Source: Petrolisthes cinctipes
Taxonomy: Eukaryota > Arthropoda > Malacostraca > Decapoda > Porcellanidae
Reading direction: 5' to 3'
Assembly: GCA_033782935.1 (NCBI GenBank)
Contig: JAWQEG010000630.1
Location: 962,501 to 1,026,500 of the forward strand
DNA: 64,000 bases
Under the pieces are notes generated by a model, which searched no databases, was not told the DNA's origin, and saw nothing but the letters and a program-made list of their open reading frames with translations. Positions 1-12,150 of this stretch are shown piece after piece (the first letter of the stretch is position 1; the number at the start of each line of letters is the position of its first letter). The translations under genes and the position numbers were made by a program.

Positions 1-3000
1 GCTGAAAATCGATATTTTAGATGCCCAAAGTCAATATGTGCATGTATCTTTTGTACCCGTTTATATCTCAAATTCAGGCTCAAAACACCCGAAAATTCAA
101 TATTTTGGGGTCCCAGAAGCGATCTGTACATGCCTACTCCGCGTTACAGTATTTTCAAAATTCAGGCCCAAAACATGCTGAAAATCGATATTTTTGGTGC
201 CAAAAAGTCGATATCTCAATTTCAGTCCCAAAACACCCTTAAATTCGATATTTAGTGGTCCCAGAAGCGATCTGTACATGCTTACTCCGTGTTAGAGTAT
301 TTTCAAAATACATGCTCAAAACATACTGAAAATCGATCTTTTAGGTGCACAAAAGTCGATATGTGCATGCATCTTCAGTACCCGTTTATATCTCAAATTC
401 AGGCTCAAAACACCCGAAAATTCAATATTTTGGGGTCCCAGAAGCAATCTGTACATGCCTACTCAGTGTTAGAGTATTTTCAAAATACAGGCCCAAAACA
501 TGCTGAAAATCGATATTTTAGATGCCCAAAGTCAATATGTGCATGTATTTTCTGTACCCGTTTATATCTCAAATTCAGGCTCAAAACACCCGAAAATTCA
601 ATATTTTGGGGTCCCAGAAGCAATCTGTACATGCCTACACAGTGCTAGAATATTTTCAAAATATAGGCTAAAAACATGCTAAAAATCGACATATTACGTG
701 TCAAAAAATCGATATCTCAAATTCAGTCCCAAAACACCCGAAAATTCGATATTTAGAGGTCCCAGAAGGTATCTGTACATGCCTACTCCGTGTTAGAGTA
801 TTTTCAAAATACACCCCAAAAACATACTGAAAATCGATCTTTTAGGTGCCCAAAAGTCGATATGTGCATGCATCTTCTGTACCCGTTTATATCTCAAATT
901 CTGACCCTAAACACCCGAAAATTCGATATTTTGGGGTCCCAGAAGCGATCTGTACATGCCTACTCCGTGTTAGAGTATTTTCGAAATTCAGGCCCAAAAC
1001 ATGCTGAAAATCGATATTTTTGGTGCCCAAAGTCAATATGTGCATGTATCTTCTGTACCCGTTTATATCTCAAATTCAGGCTCAAAACACCCGAAAATTC
1101 AATATTTTGGGGTCCCAGAAGCAATCTGTACATGCCTACTCAGTGCTAGAATATTTTCAAAATATAGGCTAAAAACATGCTAAAAATCGATCTTTTAGGT
1201 GCCAAAAAGTCGATATCTCAAATTCAGTCCCAAAACACCCGAAAATTCGATACTTAGGGGTCCCAGAAGCGATCTGTACATGCCTACTCCGTGTTAGAGT
1301 ATTTTCAAAATACATGCTCAAAACATACTGAAAATCGATCTTTTAGGTGCACAAAAGTCGATATGTGCATGCATCTTCAGTACCCGTTTATATCTCAAAT
1401 TCAGGCTCAAAAAACCCGAAAATTCAATATTTTGGGGTCCCAGAAGCAATCTGTACATGCCTACTCAGTGTTAGAGTATTTTCAAAATACAGGCCCAAAA
1501 CATGCTGAAAATCGATATTTTAGATGCCCAAAGTCAATATGTGCATGTATCTTCTGTACCCGTTTATATCTCAAATTCAGGCTCAAAACACCCGAAAATT
1601 CAATATTTTGGGGTCCCAGAAGCAATCTGTACATGCCTACACAGTGGTAGAATATTTTCAAAATATAGGCTAAAAACATGCTAAAAATCGACATTTTAGG
1701 TGCCAATAAATCGATATCTCAAATTCAGTCCTAAAAACACCCGAAAATTCGATATTTAGAGGTCCCAGAAGGTATCTGTACATGCCTACTCCGTGTTAGA
1801 GTATTTTCAAAATACAGGCCAAAAACATACTGAAAATCGATCTTTTAGGTGCCCAAAAGTCGATATGTGTATGCATCTTCTGTACCCGTTTATATCTCAA
1901 ATTCTGGCCCTAAACACCCGAAAATTCGATATTTTGGTGTCCCAGAAGCGATCTGTACATGCCTACTCCGTGTTAGAGTATTTTCAAAATTCAGGCCCAA
2001 AACATGCTGAAAATCGATATTTTTGGTGCCCAAAGTCAATATGTGCATGTATCTTCTGTACCCGTTTATATCTCAAATTCTGGCCCTAAACACCCGAAAA
2101 TTCGATATTTTGGGGTCTCAGAAGCGATCTGTACATGCCTACTCCGTGTTAGAGTATTTTCAAAATACAGGCCAAAAACATACTGAAAATCGATCTTTCA
2201 GGTGCCCAAAAGTCGATATGTGTATGCATCTTCTGTACCCGTTTATATCTCAAATTCTGGCCCGAAACACCCGAAAATTCGATATTTTGGTGTCCCAGAA
2301 GCGATCTGTACATGCCTACTCCGTGTTAGAGTATTTTCAAAATTCAGGCCCAAAACATGCTGAAAATCGATATTTTTGGTGCCCAAAGTCAATATGTGCA
2401 TGTATCTTCTGTACCCGTTTATATCTCAAATTCTGGCCCTAAACACCCGAAAATTCGATATTTTGGGGTCTCAGAAGCGATCTGTATATGCCTACTCCGT
2501 GTTACAGTATTTTCAAAATTCAGGCCCAAAACATGCTGAAAATCGATATTTTTGGTGCCAAAAAGTCGATATCTCAAATTCAGTCCCAAAACACCCGAAA
2601 ATTCGATATTTAGGGGTCCCAGAAGCGATCTGTACATGCATACTCCGTGTTAGAGTATTTTCAAAATACATTCTCAAAACATACTGGAAATCGATCTTTT
2701 AGGTGCACAAAAGTCGATATGTGCATGCATCTTCAGTACCCGTTTATATCTCAAATTCAGGCTCAAAACACCCGAAAATTCAATATTTTGGGGTCCCAGA
2801 AGCAATCTGTACATGCCTACTCAGTGCTAGAATATTTTCAAAATATAGGCTAAAAACATGCTAAAAATCGATCTTTTAGGTGCCAAAAAGTCGATATCTC
2901 AAATTCAGTCCCAAAACACCCGAAAATTCGATATTTAGGGGTCCCAGAAGCGATCTGTACATGCCTACTCCGTGTTAGAGTATTTTCAAAATACATGCTC

Positions 3001-6000
3001 AAAACATACTGAAAATCGATCTTTTAGGTGCACAAAAGTCGATATGTGCATGCATCTTCAGTACCCGTTTATATCTCAAATTCAGGCTCAAAACACCCGA
3101 AAATTCAATATTTTGGGGTCCCAGAAGCAATCTGTACATGCCTACTCAGTGTTAGAGTATTTTCAAAATACAGGCCCAAAACATGCTGAAAATCGATATT
3201 TTAGATGCCCAAAGTCAATACGTGCATGTATCTTCTGTACCCGTTTATATCTCAAATTCAGGCTCAAAACACCCGAAAATTCAATATTTTGGGGTCCTAG
3301 AAGCAATCTGTACATGCCTACACAGTGCTAGAATATTTTCAAAATATAGGCTAAAAACATGCTAAAAATCGACATTTTAGGTGCCAAAAAATCGATATCT
3401 CAAATTCAGTCCCAAAACACCCGAAAATTCGATATTTAGGGGTCCCAGAAGGTATCTGTACATGCCTACTCCGTGTTAGAGTATTTTCAAAATACAGGCC
3501 AAAAACATACTGAAAATCGATCTTTTCGGTGCCCAAAAGTCGATATGTGCATGCATCTTCTGTACCCGTTTATATCTCAAATTCTGGCCCTAAACACCCG
3601 AAAATTCGATATTTTGGGGTCCCAGAAGCGATCTGTACATGCCTACTCCGTGTTAGAGTATTTTCAAAATTCAGGCCCAAAACATGCTGAAAATCGATAT
3701 TTTTGGTGCCCAAAGTCAATATGTGTATGTATCTTCTGTACCCGTTTATATCTCAAATTCAGGCTCAAAACACCCGAAAATTCAATATTTTGGGGTCCCA
3801 GAAGCAATTAGTACATGCCTACTCAGTGCTAGAATATTTTCAAAATATAGGCTAAAAACATGCTAAAAATCGATCTTTTAGGTGCCAAAAAGTCGATATC
3901 CCAAATTCAGTCCCAAAACACCCGTAAATTCGATACTTAGGGGTCCCAGAAGCGATCTGTACATGCCTACTCCGTGTTAGAGTATTTTCAAAATACATGC
4001 TCAAAAACATACTGAAAATCGATCTTTTAGGTGCACAAAAGTCGATATGTGCATGCATCTTCAGTACCCGTTTATATCTCAAATTCAGGCTCAAAAAACC
4101 CGAAAATTCAAAATTTTGGGGTCCCAGAAGCAATCTGTACATGTCTACTCAGTGTTAGAGTATTTTCAAAATACAGGCCCAAAACATGCTGAAAATCGAT
4201 ATTTTAGATGCCCAAAGTCAATATGTGCATGTATTTTCTGTACCCGTTTATATCTCAAATTCAGGCTCAAAACACCCGAAAATTCAATATTTTGGGGTCC
4301 CAGAAGCAATCTGTACATGCCTACACAGTGCTAGAATATTTTCAAAATATAGGCTAAAAACATGCTAAAAATCGACATTTTACGTGTCAAAAAATCGATA
4401 TCTCAAATTCAGTCCCAAAACACCCGAAAATTCGATATTTAGAGGTCCCAGAAGGTATCTGTACATGCCTACTCCGTGTTAGAGTATTTTCAAAATACAC
4501 CCCAAAAACATACTGAAAATCGATCTTTTAGGTGCCCAAAAGTCGATATGTGCATGCATCTTCTGTACCCGTTTATATCTCAAATTCTGACCCTAAACAC
4601 CCGAAAATTCGATATTTTGGGGTCCCAGAAGCGATCTGTACATGCCTACTCCGTGTTAGAGTATTTTCGAAATTCAGGCCCAAAACATGCTGAAAATCGA
4701 TATTTTTGGTGCCCAAAGTCAATATGTGCATGTATCTTCTGTACCCGTTTATATCTCAAATTCAGGCTCAAAACACCCGAAAATTCAATATTTTGGGGTC
4801 CCAGAAGCAATCTGTACATGCCTACTCAGTGCTAGAATATTTTCAAAATATAGGCTAAAAACATGCTAAAAATCGATCTTTTAGGTGCCAAAAAGTCGAT
4901 ATCTCAAATTCAGTCCCAAAACACCCGAAAATTCGATACTTAGGGGTCCCAGAAGCGATCTGTACATGCCTACTCCGTGTTAGAGTATTTTCAAAATACA
5001 TGCTCAAAACATACTGAAAATCGATCTTTTAGGTGCACAAAAGTCGATATGTGCATGCATCTTCAGTACCCGTTTATATCTCAAATTCAGGCTCAAAAAA
5101 CCCGAAAATTCAATATTTTGGGGTCCCAGAAGCAATCTGTACATGCCTACTCAGTGTTAGAGGATTTTCAAAATACAGGCCCAAAACATGCTGAAAATCG
5201 ATATTTTAGATGCCCAAAGTCAATATGTGCATGTATCTTCTGTACCCGTTTATATCTCAAATTCAGGCTCAAAACACCCGAAAATTCAATATTTTGGGGT
5301 CCCAGAAGCAATCTGTACATGCCTACACAGTGCTAGAATATTTTCAAAATATAGGCTAAAAACATGCTAAAAATCGACATTTTAGGTGCCAATAAATCGA
5401 TATCTCAAATTCAGTCCTAAAAACACCCGAAAATTCGATATTTAGAGGTCCCAGAAGGTATCTGTACATGCCTACTCCGTGTTAGAGTATTTTCAAAATA
5501 CAGGCCAAAAACATACTGAAAATCGATCTTTTAGGTGCCCAAAAGTCGATATGTGTATGCATCTTCTGTACCCGTTTATATCTCAAATTCTGGCCCTAAA
5601 CACCCGAAAATTCGATATTTTGGTGTCCCAGAAGCGATCTGTACATGCCTACTCCGTGTTAGAGTATTTTCAAAATTCAGGCCCAAAACATGCTGAAAAT
5701 CGATATTTTTGGTGCCCAAAGTCAATATGTGCATGTATCTTCTGTACCCGTTTATATCTCAAATTCTGGCCCTAAACACCCGAAAATTCGATATTTAGGG
5801 TCTCAGAAGCGATCTGTACATGCCTACTCCGTGTTAGAGTATTTTCAAAATACAGGCCAAAAACATAATGAAAATCGATCTTTCAGGTGCCCAAAAGTCG
5901 ATATGTGTATGCATCTTCTGTACCCGTTTATATCTCAAATTCTGGCCCGAAACACCCGAAAATTCGATATTTTGGTGTCCCAGAAGCGATCTGTACATGC

Positions 6001-7333
6001 CTACTCCGTGTTAGAGTATTTTCAAAATTCAGGCCCAAAACATGCTGAAAATCGATATTTTTGGTGCCCAAAGTCAATATGTGCATGTATCTTCTGTACC
6101 CGTTTATATCTCAAATTCTGGCCCTAAACACCCGAAAATTCGATATTTTGGGGTCTCAGAAGCGATCTGTACATGCCTACTCCGTGTTACAGTATTTTCA
6201 AAATTCAGGCCCAAAACATGCTGAAAATCGATATTTTTGGTGCTAAAAAGTCGATATCTCAAATTCAGTCCCAAAACACCCGAAAATTCGATATTTAGGG
6301 GTCCCAGAAGCGATCTGTACATGCATACTCCGTGTTAGAGTATTTTCAAAATACATTCTCAAAACATACTGGAAATCGATCTTTTAGGTGCACAAAAGTC
6401 GATATGTGCATGCATCTTCAGTACCCGTTTATATCTCAAATTCAGGCTCAAAACACCCGAAAATTCAATATTTTGGGGTCCCAGAAGCAATCTGTACATG
6501 CCTACTCAGTGTTAGAGTATTTTCAAAATACAGGCCCAAAACATGCTGAAAATCGATATTTTAGATGCCCAAAGTCAATATGTGCATGTATTTTCTGTAC
6601 CCGTTTATATCTCAAATTCAGGCTCAAAACACCCGAAAATTCAATATTTTGGGGTCCCAGAAGCAATCTGTACATGCCTACTCAGTGCTAGAATATTTTC
6701 AAAATATAGGCTAAAAACATGCTAAAAATCGATCTTTTAGGTGCCAAAAAGTCGATATCTCAAATTCAGTCCCAAAACACCCGAAAATTCGATATTTAGG
6801 GGTCCCAGAAGCGATCTGTACATGCCTACTCCGTGTTAGAGTATTTTCAAAATACATGCTCAAAACATACTGAAAATCGATCTTTTAGGTGCACAAAAGT
6901 CGATATGTGCATGCATCTTCAGTACCCGTTTATATCTCAAATTCAGGCTCAAAACACCCGAAAATTCAATATTTTGGGGTCCCAGAAGCAATCTGTACAT
7001 GCCTACTCAGTGTTAGAGTATTTTCAAAATACAGGCCCAAAACATGCTGAAAATCGATATTTTAGATGCCCAAAGTCAATATGTGCATGTATCTTCTGTA
7101 CCCGTTTATATCTCAAATTCAGGCTCAAAACACCCGAAAATTCAATATTTTGGGGTCCCAGAAGCAATCTGTACATGCCTACACAGTGCTAGAATATTTT
7201 CAAAATATAGGCGAAAAACATGCTAAAAATCGACATTTTAGGTGCCATTAAATCGATATCTCAAATTCAGTCCCAAAACACCCGAAAATTCGATATTTAG
7301 AGGTCCCAGAAGGTATCTGTACATGCCTACTCC
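1..7333 (+). repeat. Left-edge block: flavour I/II array with a 3686-bp-offset duplication
   Basis: Seen: 501/502-bp units alternate between flavours. A segment near 430-2825 recurs near 4116-6510 at an offset of 3686 bp, 3685 bp after a one-base loss at about 5794. Shared rare variants include 'acaccccaaaaacatac' (about 809 and 4495), 'tattttcgaaattc' (about 985 and 4671), 'gctcaaaaaacccg' (about 1407 and 5093) and 'gtcctaaaaacaccc' (about 1727 and 5413). Downstream of the break the offset becomes 3861 bp, one 176-bp monomer more. Confidence 0.85.
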
Positions 7334-9204
7334 GTGTTAGAGTATTTTCAAAATACAGGCCAAAAACATACTGAAAATCGATCTTTCAGGTGCCCAAAAG
7401 TCGATATGTGCATGCATCTTCTGTACCCGTTTATATCTCAAATTCTGGCCCTAAACACCCGAAAATTCGATATTTTGGGGTCCCAGAAGCGATCTGTACA
7501 TGCCTACTCCGTGTTAGAGTATTTTCAAAATTCAGGCCCAAAACATGCTAAAAATCGATATTTTTGGTGCCCAAAGTCAATATGTGCATGTATCTTCTGT
7601 ACCCGTTTATATCTCAAATTCAGGCTCAAAACACCCGAAAATTCAATATTTTGGGGTCCCAGAAGCAATCTGTACATGCCTACTCATTGCTAGAATATTT
7701 TCAAAATATAGGCTAAAAACATGCTAAAAATCGATCTTTTATGTGCCAAAAAGTCGATATCTCAAATTCAGTCCCAAAACACCAGAAAATTCGATATTTA
7801 GGGGACCCAGAAGCGATCTGTACATGCCTACTCCGTGTTAGAGTATTTTCAAAATACATGCTCAAAACATACTGAAAATCGATCTTTTAGGTGCACAAAA
7901 GTCGATATGTGCATGCATCTTCTTTACCCGTTTATATCTCAAATTCAGGCTCAAAACACCCGAAAATTCAATATTTTGGGGTCCCAGAAGCAATCTGTAC
8001 ATGCCTACTCAGTGTTAGAGTATTTTCAAAATACAGGCCCAAAACAAGCTGAAAATCGATATTTTAGATGCCCAAAGTCAATATGTGCATGTATTTTCTG
8101 TACCCGTTTATATATCAAATTCAGGCTCAAAACACCCGAAAATTCAATATTTTGGGGTCCCAGAAGCAATCTGTACATGCTTACACAGTGCTAGAATATT
8201 TTCAAAATATAGGCTAAAAACATGCTAAAAATCGACATTTTAGGTGCCAAAAAATCGATATCTCAAATTCAGTCCCAAAACACCCGAAAATTCGATATTT
8301 AGAGGTCCCAGAAGGTATCTGTACATGCCTACTCCGTGTTAGAGTATTTTCAAAATACAGGCCAAAAACATACTGAAAATCGATCTTTTAGGTGCCCAAA
8401 AGTCGATATGTGCATGCATCTTCTGTACCCGTTTATATCTCAAATTCTGGCCCGAAACACCCGAAAATTCGATATTTTGGGGTCCCAGAAGCGATCTGTA
8501 CATGCCTACTCGGTGTTAGAGCATTTTCAAAATTCAGGCCCAACACATGCTGAAAATCGATAATTTTGGTGCCCAAAGTCAATATGTGCATGTATCTTCT
8601 GTACCCGTTTATATCTCAAATTCAGGCTCAAAACACCCGAAAATTCAATATTTTGGGGTCCCAGAAGCAATCTGTACATGCCTACACAGTGCTAGAATAT
8701 TTTCAAAATAAAGGCTAAAAACATGCTAAAAATCGATCTTTTAGGTGCCAAAAAGTCGATATCTCAAATTCAGTCCCAAAACACCCGAAAATTCGATATT
8801 TTGGGGTCCCAGAAGCAATCTGTACATGCCTACTCAGTGTTAGAGTATTTTCAAAATACTGGCCCAAAACATGCTGAAAATCGATATTTTAGATGCCCAA
8901 AGTCAATATGTGCATGTATCTTCTGTACCCGTTTATATCTCAAATTCAGGCTCAAAACATCCGAAAATTCAATATTTTGGGGTCCCAGAAGCAATCTGTA
9001 CATGCCTACTCAGTGCTAGAATATTTTCAAAATATAGGCTAAAAACATGCTAAAAATCGATCTTTTAGGTGCCAAAAAGTCGATATCTCAAATTCAGTCC
9101 CAAAACACCCGAAAATTCGATATTTAGGGGTCCCAGAAGCGATCTGTACATGCCTACTCCGTGTTAGAGTATTTTCAAAATACATGCTCAAAACATACTG
9201 AAAA

Positions 9205-9225
9205 TCGATCTTTTATATCTCAAAT
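9205..9225 (+). repeat. 45-bp deletion junction in an A monomer
   Basis: 'gatctttt' is joined directly to 'atatctcaaattc' at 9214/9215, removing 45 bp that include all of the 29-bp segment missing from C. The deleted segment is flanked by 'ttta' in the parental monomer. This produces the only 456-bp unit I noticed (9161-9616). Confidence 0.85.
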
Positions 9226-11443
9226 TCAGGCTCAAAACACCCGAAAATTCAATATTTTGGGGTCCATGAAGCAATCTGTACATGCCTACTCAGTGTTAGA
9301 GTATTTTCAAAATACAGGCCCAAAACATGCTGAAAATCGATATTTTATGTGCCCAAAGTCAATATGTGCATGTATTTTCTGTACCCGTTTATATCTCAAA
9401 TTCAGGCTCAAAACACCCGAAAATTCAATATTTTGGGGTCCCAGAAGCAATCTGTACATGCCTACACAGTGCTAGAATATTTTCAAAATATAGGCTAAAA
9501 ACATGCTAAAAATCGATCTTTTAGGTGCCAAAAAGTCGATATCTCAAATTCAGTCCCAAAACACCCGAAAATTCGATATTTAGGGGTCCCAGAAGCGATC
9601 TGTACATGCCTACTCCGTGTTAGAGTATTTTCAAAATACATGCTCAAAACATACTGAAAATCGATCTTTTAGGTGCACAAAAGTCTATATGTGCATGCAT
9701 CTTCAGTACCCGTTTATATCTCAAATTCAGGCTCAAAACAACCGAAAATTCAATATTTTGGGGTCCCAGAAGCAATCTGTACATGCCTACTCAGTGTTAG
9801 AGTATTTTCAAAATACAGGCCCAAAACATGCTGAAAATCGATATTTTGTATGCCTAAAGTCAATATGTGCATGTATTTTCTGTACCCGTTTATATCTCAA
9901 ATTCAGGCTCAAAACACCCGAAAATTCAATATTTTGGGGTCCCAGAAGCAATCTGTACATGCCTACACAGTGCTAGAATATTTTCAAAATATAGGCTAAA
10001 AACATGCTAAACATCGACATTTTAGGTGTCAAAAAATCGATATCTCAAATTCAGTCCCAAAACACCCGAAAATTATATATTTAGAGGTCCCAGAAGGTAT
10101 CTGTACATGCCTAGTCCGTGTTAGAGTATTTTCAAAATACAGGCCAAAAACATACTGAAAATCGATCATTTAGGTGCCCAAAAGTCGATATGTGCATGCA
10201 TCTTCTGTACCCGTTTATATCTCAAATTCTGGCCCTAAACACCCGAAAATTCGATATTTTGGGGTCCCAGAAGCGATCTGTACATGCCTACTCAGTGTTA
10301 TAGTATTTTCAAAATTCAGGCCCAAAACATGCTGAAAATCGATATTTTTGGTGCCCAAAGTCAATATGTGCATGTATCTTCTGTACCCGTTTATATCTCA
10401 AATTCAGGCTCAAAACACCCGAAAATTCAATATTTTGGGGTCCCAGAAGCAATCTGTACATGCCTACACAGTGCTAGAATATTTTCAAAATATAGGCTAA
10501 AAACATGCTAAAAATCGACATTTTAGGTGCCAAAAAATCGATATCTCAAATTCAGTCCCAAAACACCCGAAAATTCGATATTTAGAGGTCCCAGAAGGCA
10601 TCTGTACATGCCTACTCCGTGATAGAGTATTTTCAAAATACAGGCCAAAAACATACTGAAAATCAATCTTTTAGGTGCCCAAAAGTCGATATGTGCATGC
10701 ATTTTCTGTACCCGTTTATATCTCAAATTCTGGCCCTAAACACTCGAAAATTCGATATTTTGGGGTCCCAGAAGCGATCTGTACATGCCTACTCCGTGTT
10801 AGAGTATTTTCAAAATTCAGGCCCAAAACATGCTGAAAATCGATATTTTTGGTGCCCAAAGTCAATATGTGCATGTATCTTCTGTACCCGTTTATATCTC
10901 AAATTCAGGCTCAAAACACCCGAAAATTCAATATTTTGGGGTCCCAGAAGCAATCTGTACATGCCTACTCAGTGCTAGAATATTTTCAAAATTTAGGCTA
11001 AAAACATGCTAAAAATCGATCTTTTAGGTGCCAAAAAGTCGATATCTCAAATTCAGTCCCAAAACACCCGAAAATTCGATATTTAGGGGTCCCAGAAGCG
11101 ATCTGTACATGCCTACTCCGTGTTAGAGTATTTTCAAAATACATGCTCAAAACATACTGAAAATCGATCTTTTAGGTGCACAAAAGTCGATATGTGCATG
11201 CATCTTCAGTACCCGTTTATATCTCAAATTCAGGCTCAAAACACCCGAAATTCAATATTTTGGGGTCCCAGAAGCAATCTGTACATGCCTACTCAGTGTT
11301 AGAATATTTTCAAAATTCAGGCCCAAAACATGCTGAAAATCGATATTTTTGGTGCCCAAAGTCAATATGTGCATGTATCTTCTGTACCCGTTTATATCTC
11401 AAATTCAGGCTCAAAACACCCGAAAATTCAATATTTTGGGGTC

Positions 11444-11475
11444 CCAGAAGCAATCTGTACAGTGCTAGAATATTT
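11444..11475 (+). repeat. 10-bp deletion variant junction
   Basis: The normal 'ctgtacatgcctacacagtg' is shortened to 'ctgtacagtgctag', losing 10 bp between two 'tac' copies. The same junction is seen at about 19614 in this arm and, inverted, near 61496, 62491 and 63807. Together with a one-base loss at about 11250 it explains the local 490-bp spacing. Confidence 0.85.
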
Positions 11476-11649
11476 TCAAAATATAGGCTAAAAACATGCT
11501 AAAAATCGATCTTTTAGGTGCCAAAAAGTCGATATCTCAAATTCAGTCCCAAAACACCCGAAAATTCGATATTTAGGGGTCCCAGAAGCGATCTGTACAT
11601 GCCTACTCCGTGTTAGAGTATTTTCAAAATACATGCTCAAAACATACTG

Positions 11650-11826
11650 AAAATCGATCTTTTAGGTGCACAAAAGTCGATATGTGCATGCATCTTCAGT
11701 ACCCGTTTATATCTCAAATTCAGGCTCAAAACACCCGAAAATTCAATATTTTGGGGTCCCAGAAGCAATCTGTACATGCCTACTCAGTGTTAGAGTATTT
11801 TCAAAATACAGGCCCAAAACATGCTG
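11650..11826 (+). repeat. Monomer A, 177 bp (type example)
   Basis: Full-length monomer. It begins 'aaaatcgatcttttaggtgc' and contains 'gtgcatgcatcttc', including the 8-bp palindrome TGCATGCA, then 'acccgtttatatctc', 'ggctcaaaacacccg' and 'ggggtcccagaagcaatc'. The 29 bp at 11684-11712 are the segment missing from monomer C. A dyad GTATTTT-C-AAAATAC lies at 11795-11809. Confidence 0.93.
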
Positions 11827-12002
11827 AAAATCGATATTTTAGATGCCCAAAGTCAATATGTGCATGTATCTTCTGTACCCGTTTATATCTCAAATTTAGG
11901 CTCAAAACACCCGAAAATTCAATATTTTGGGGTCCCAGAAGCAATCTGTACATGCCTACACAGTGCTAGAATATTTTCAAAATATAGGCTAAAAACATGC
12001 TA
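11827..12002 (+). repeat. Monomer B, 176 bp (type example)
   Basis: Full-length monomer, one base shorter than A near 'gcccaaagtcaatatg'. It carries 'gtgcatgtatcttctg' in place of A's 'gtgcatgcatcttcag', and ends in 'ataggctaaaaacatgcta'. Its dyad is ATATTTT-C-AAAATAT at 11971-11985, with both outer bases changed relative to A and C. Flavour-II copies read 'gatatttttggtgccc' where flavour I reads 'gatattttagatgccc'. Confidence 0.93.
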
Positions 12003-12150
12003 AAAATCGATCTTTTAGGTGCCAAAAAGTCGATATCTCAAATTCAGTCCCAAAACACCCGAAAATTCGATATTTAGGGGTCCCAGAAGCGATCTGTACA
12101 TGCCTACTCCGTGTTAGAGTATTTTCAAAATACATGCTCAAAATATGCTG
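12003..12150 (+). repeat. Monomer C, 148 bp, internally deleted (type example)
   Basis: Shortened monomer. It aligns to A except that 29 bp are absent between 'gtcgatat' and 'ctcaaattc', at 12036/12037. In A the missing segment is flanked by 'atat' on both sides, which suits a microhomology-mediated deletion. Two flavours exist: one reads 'cgatctttta...ttaggggtcccagaagcgatc' (precedes flavour I units), the other 'cgacatttta...ttagaggtcccagaaggtatc' (precedes flavour II units). The dyad is at 12119-12133. Confidence 0.92.

Larger units (their letters stand above)
11650..12150 (+). repeat. Reference 501-bp HOR unit (A-B-C trimer, flavour I)
   Basis: A clean example of the basic unit, phased to start at 'aaaatcgat'. 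It consists of A (177 bp), B (176 bp) and C (148 bp), summing to 501. Landmarks of neighbouring units recur at spacings of 501 bp over most of the window (for example 289/790/1291 and 41195/40694 on the left; 42201/42702/43203/43704 on the right). Flavour I is recognised by 'tacatgctcaaaacatactg' before monomer A and by 'ggtgcacaaaagtcg' within it. Confidence 0.95.

Noticed and set aside
11683..11694. TGCATGCA palindrome in A monomers as a transcription factor site (RY-like element).
   Set aside because: It is a short palindrome with no promoter or gene nearby; the match is expected by chance and simply copied with the repeat.
12048..12064. CENP-B-box-like string in C monomers (TCCCAAAACACCCGAAA, reverse strand).
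   Set aside because: It matches 7 of the 9 essential box bases by my count, with the central and one CGGG-side base wrong. Two mismatches at essential positions make function unlikely.
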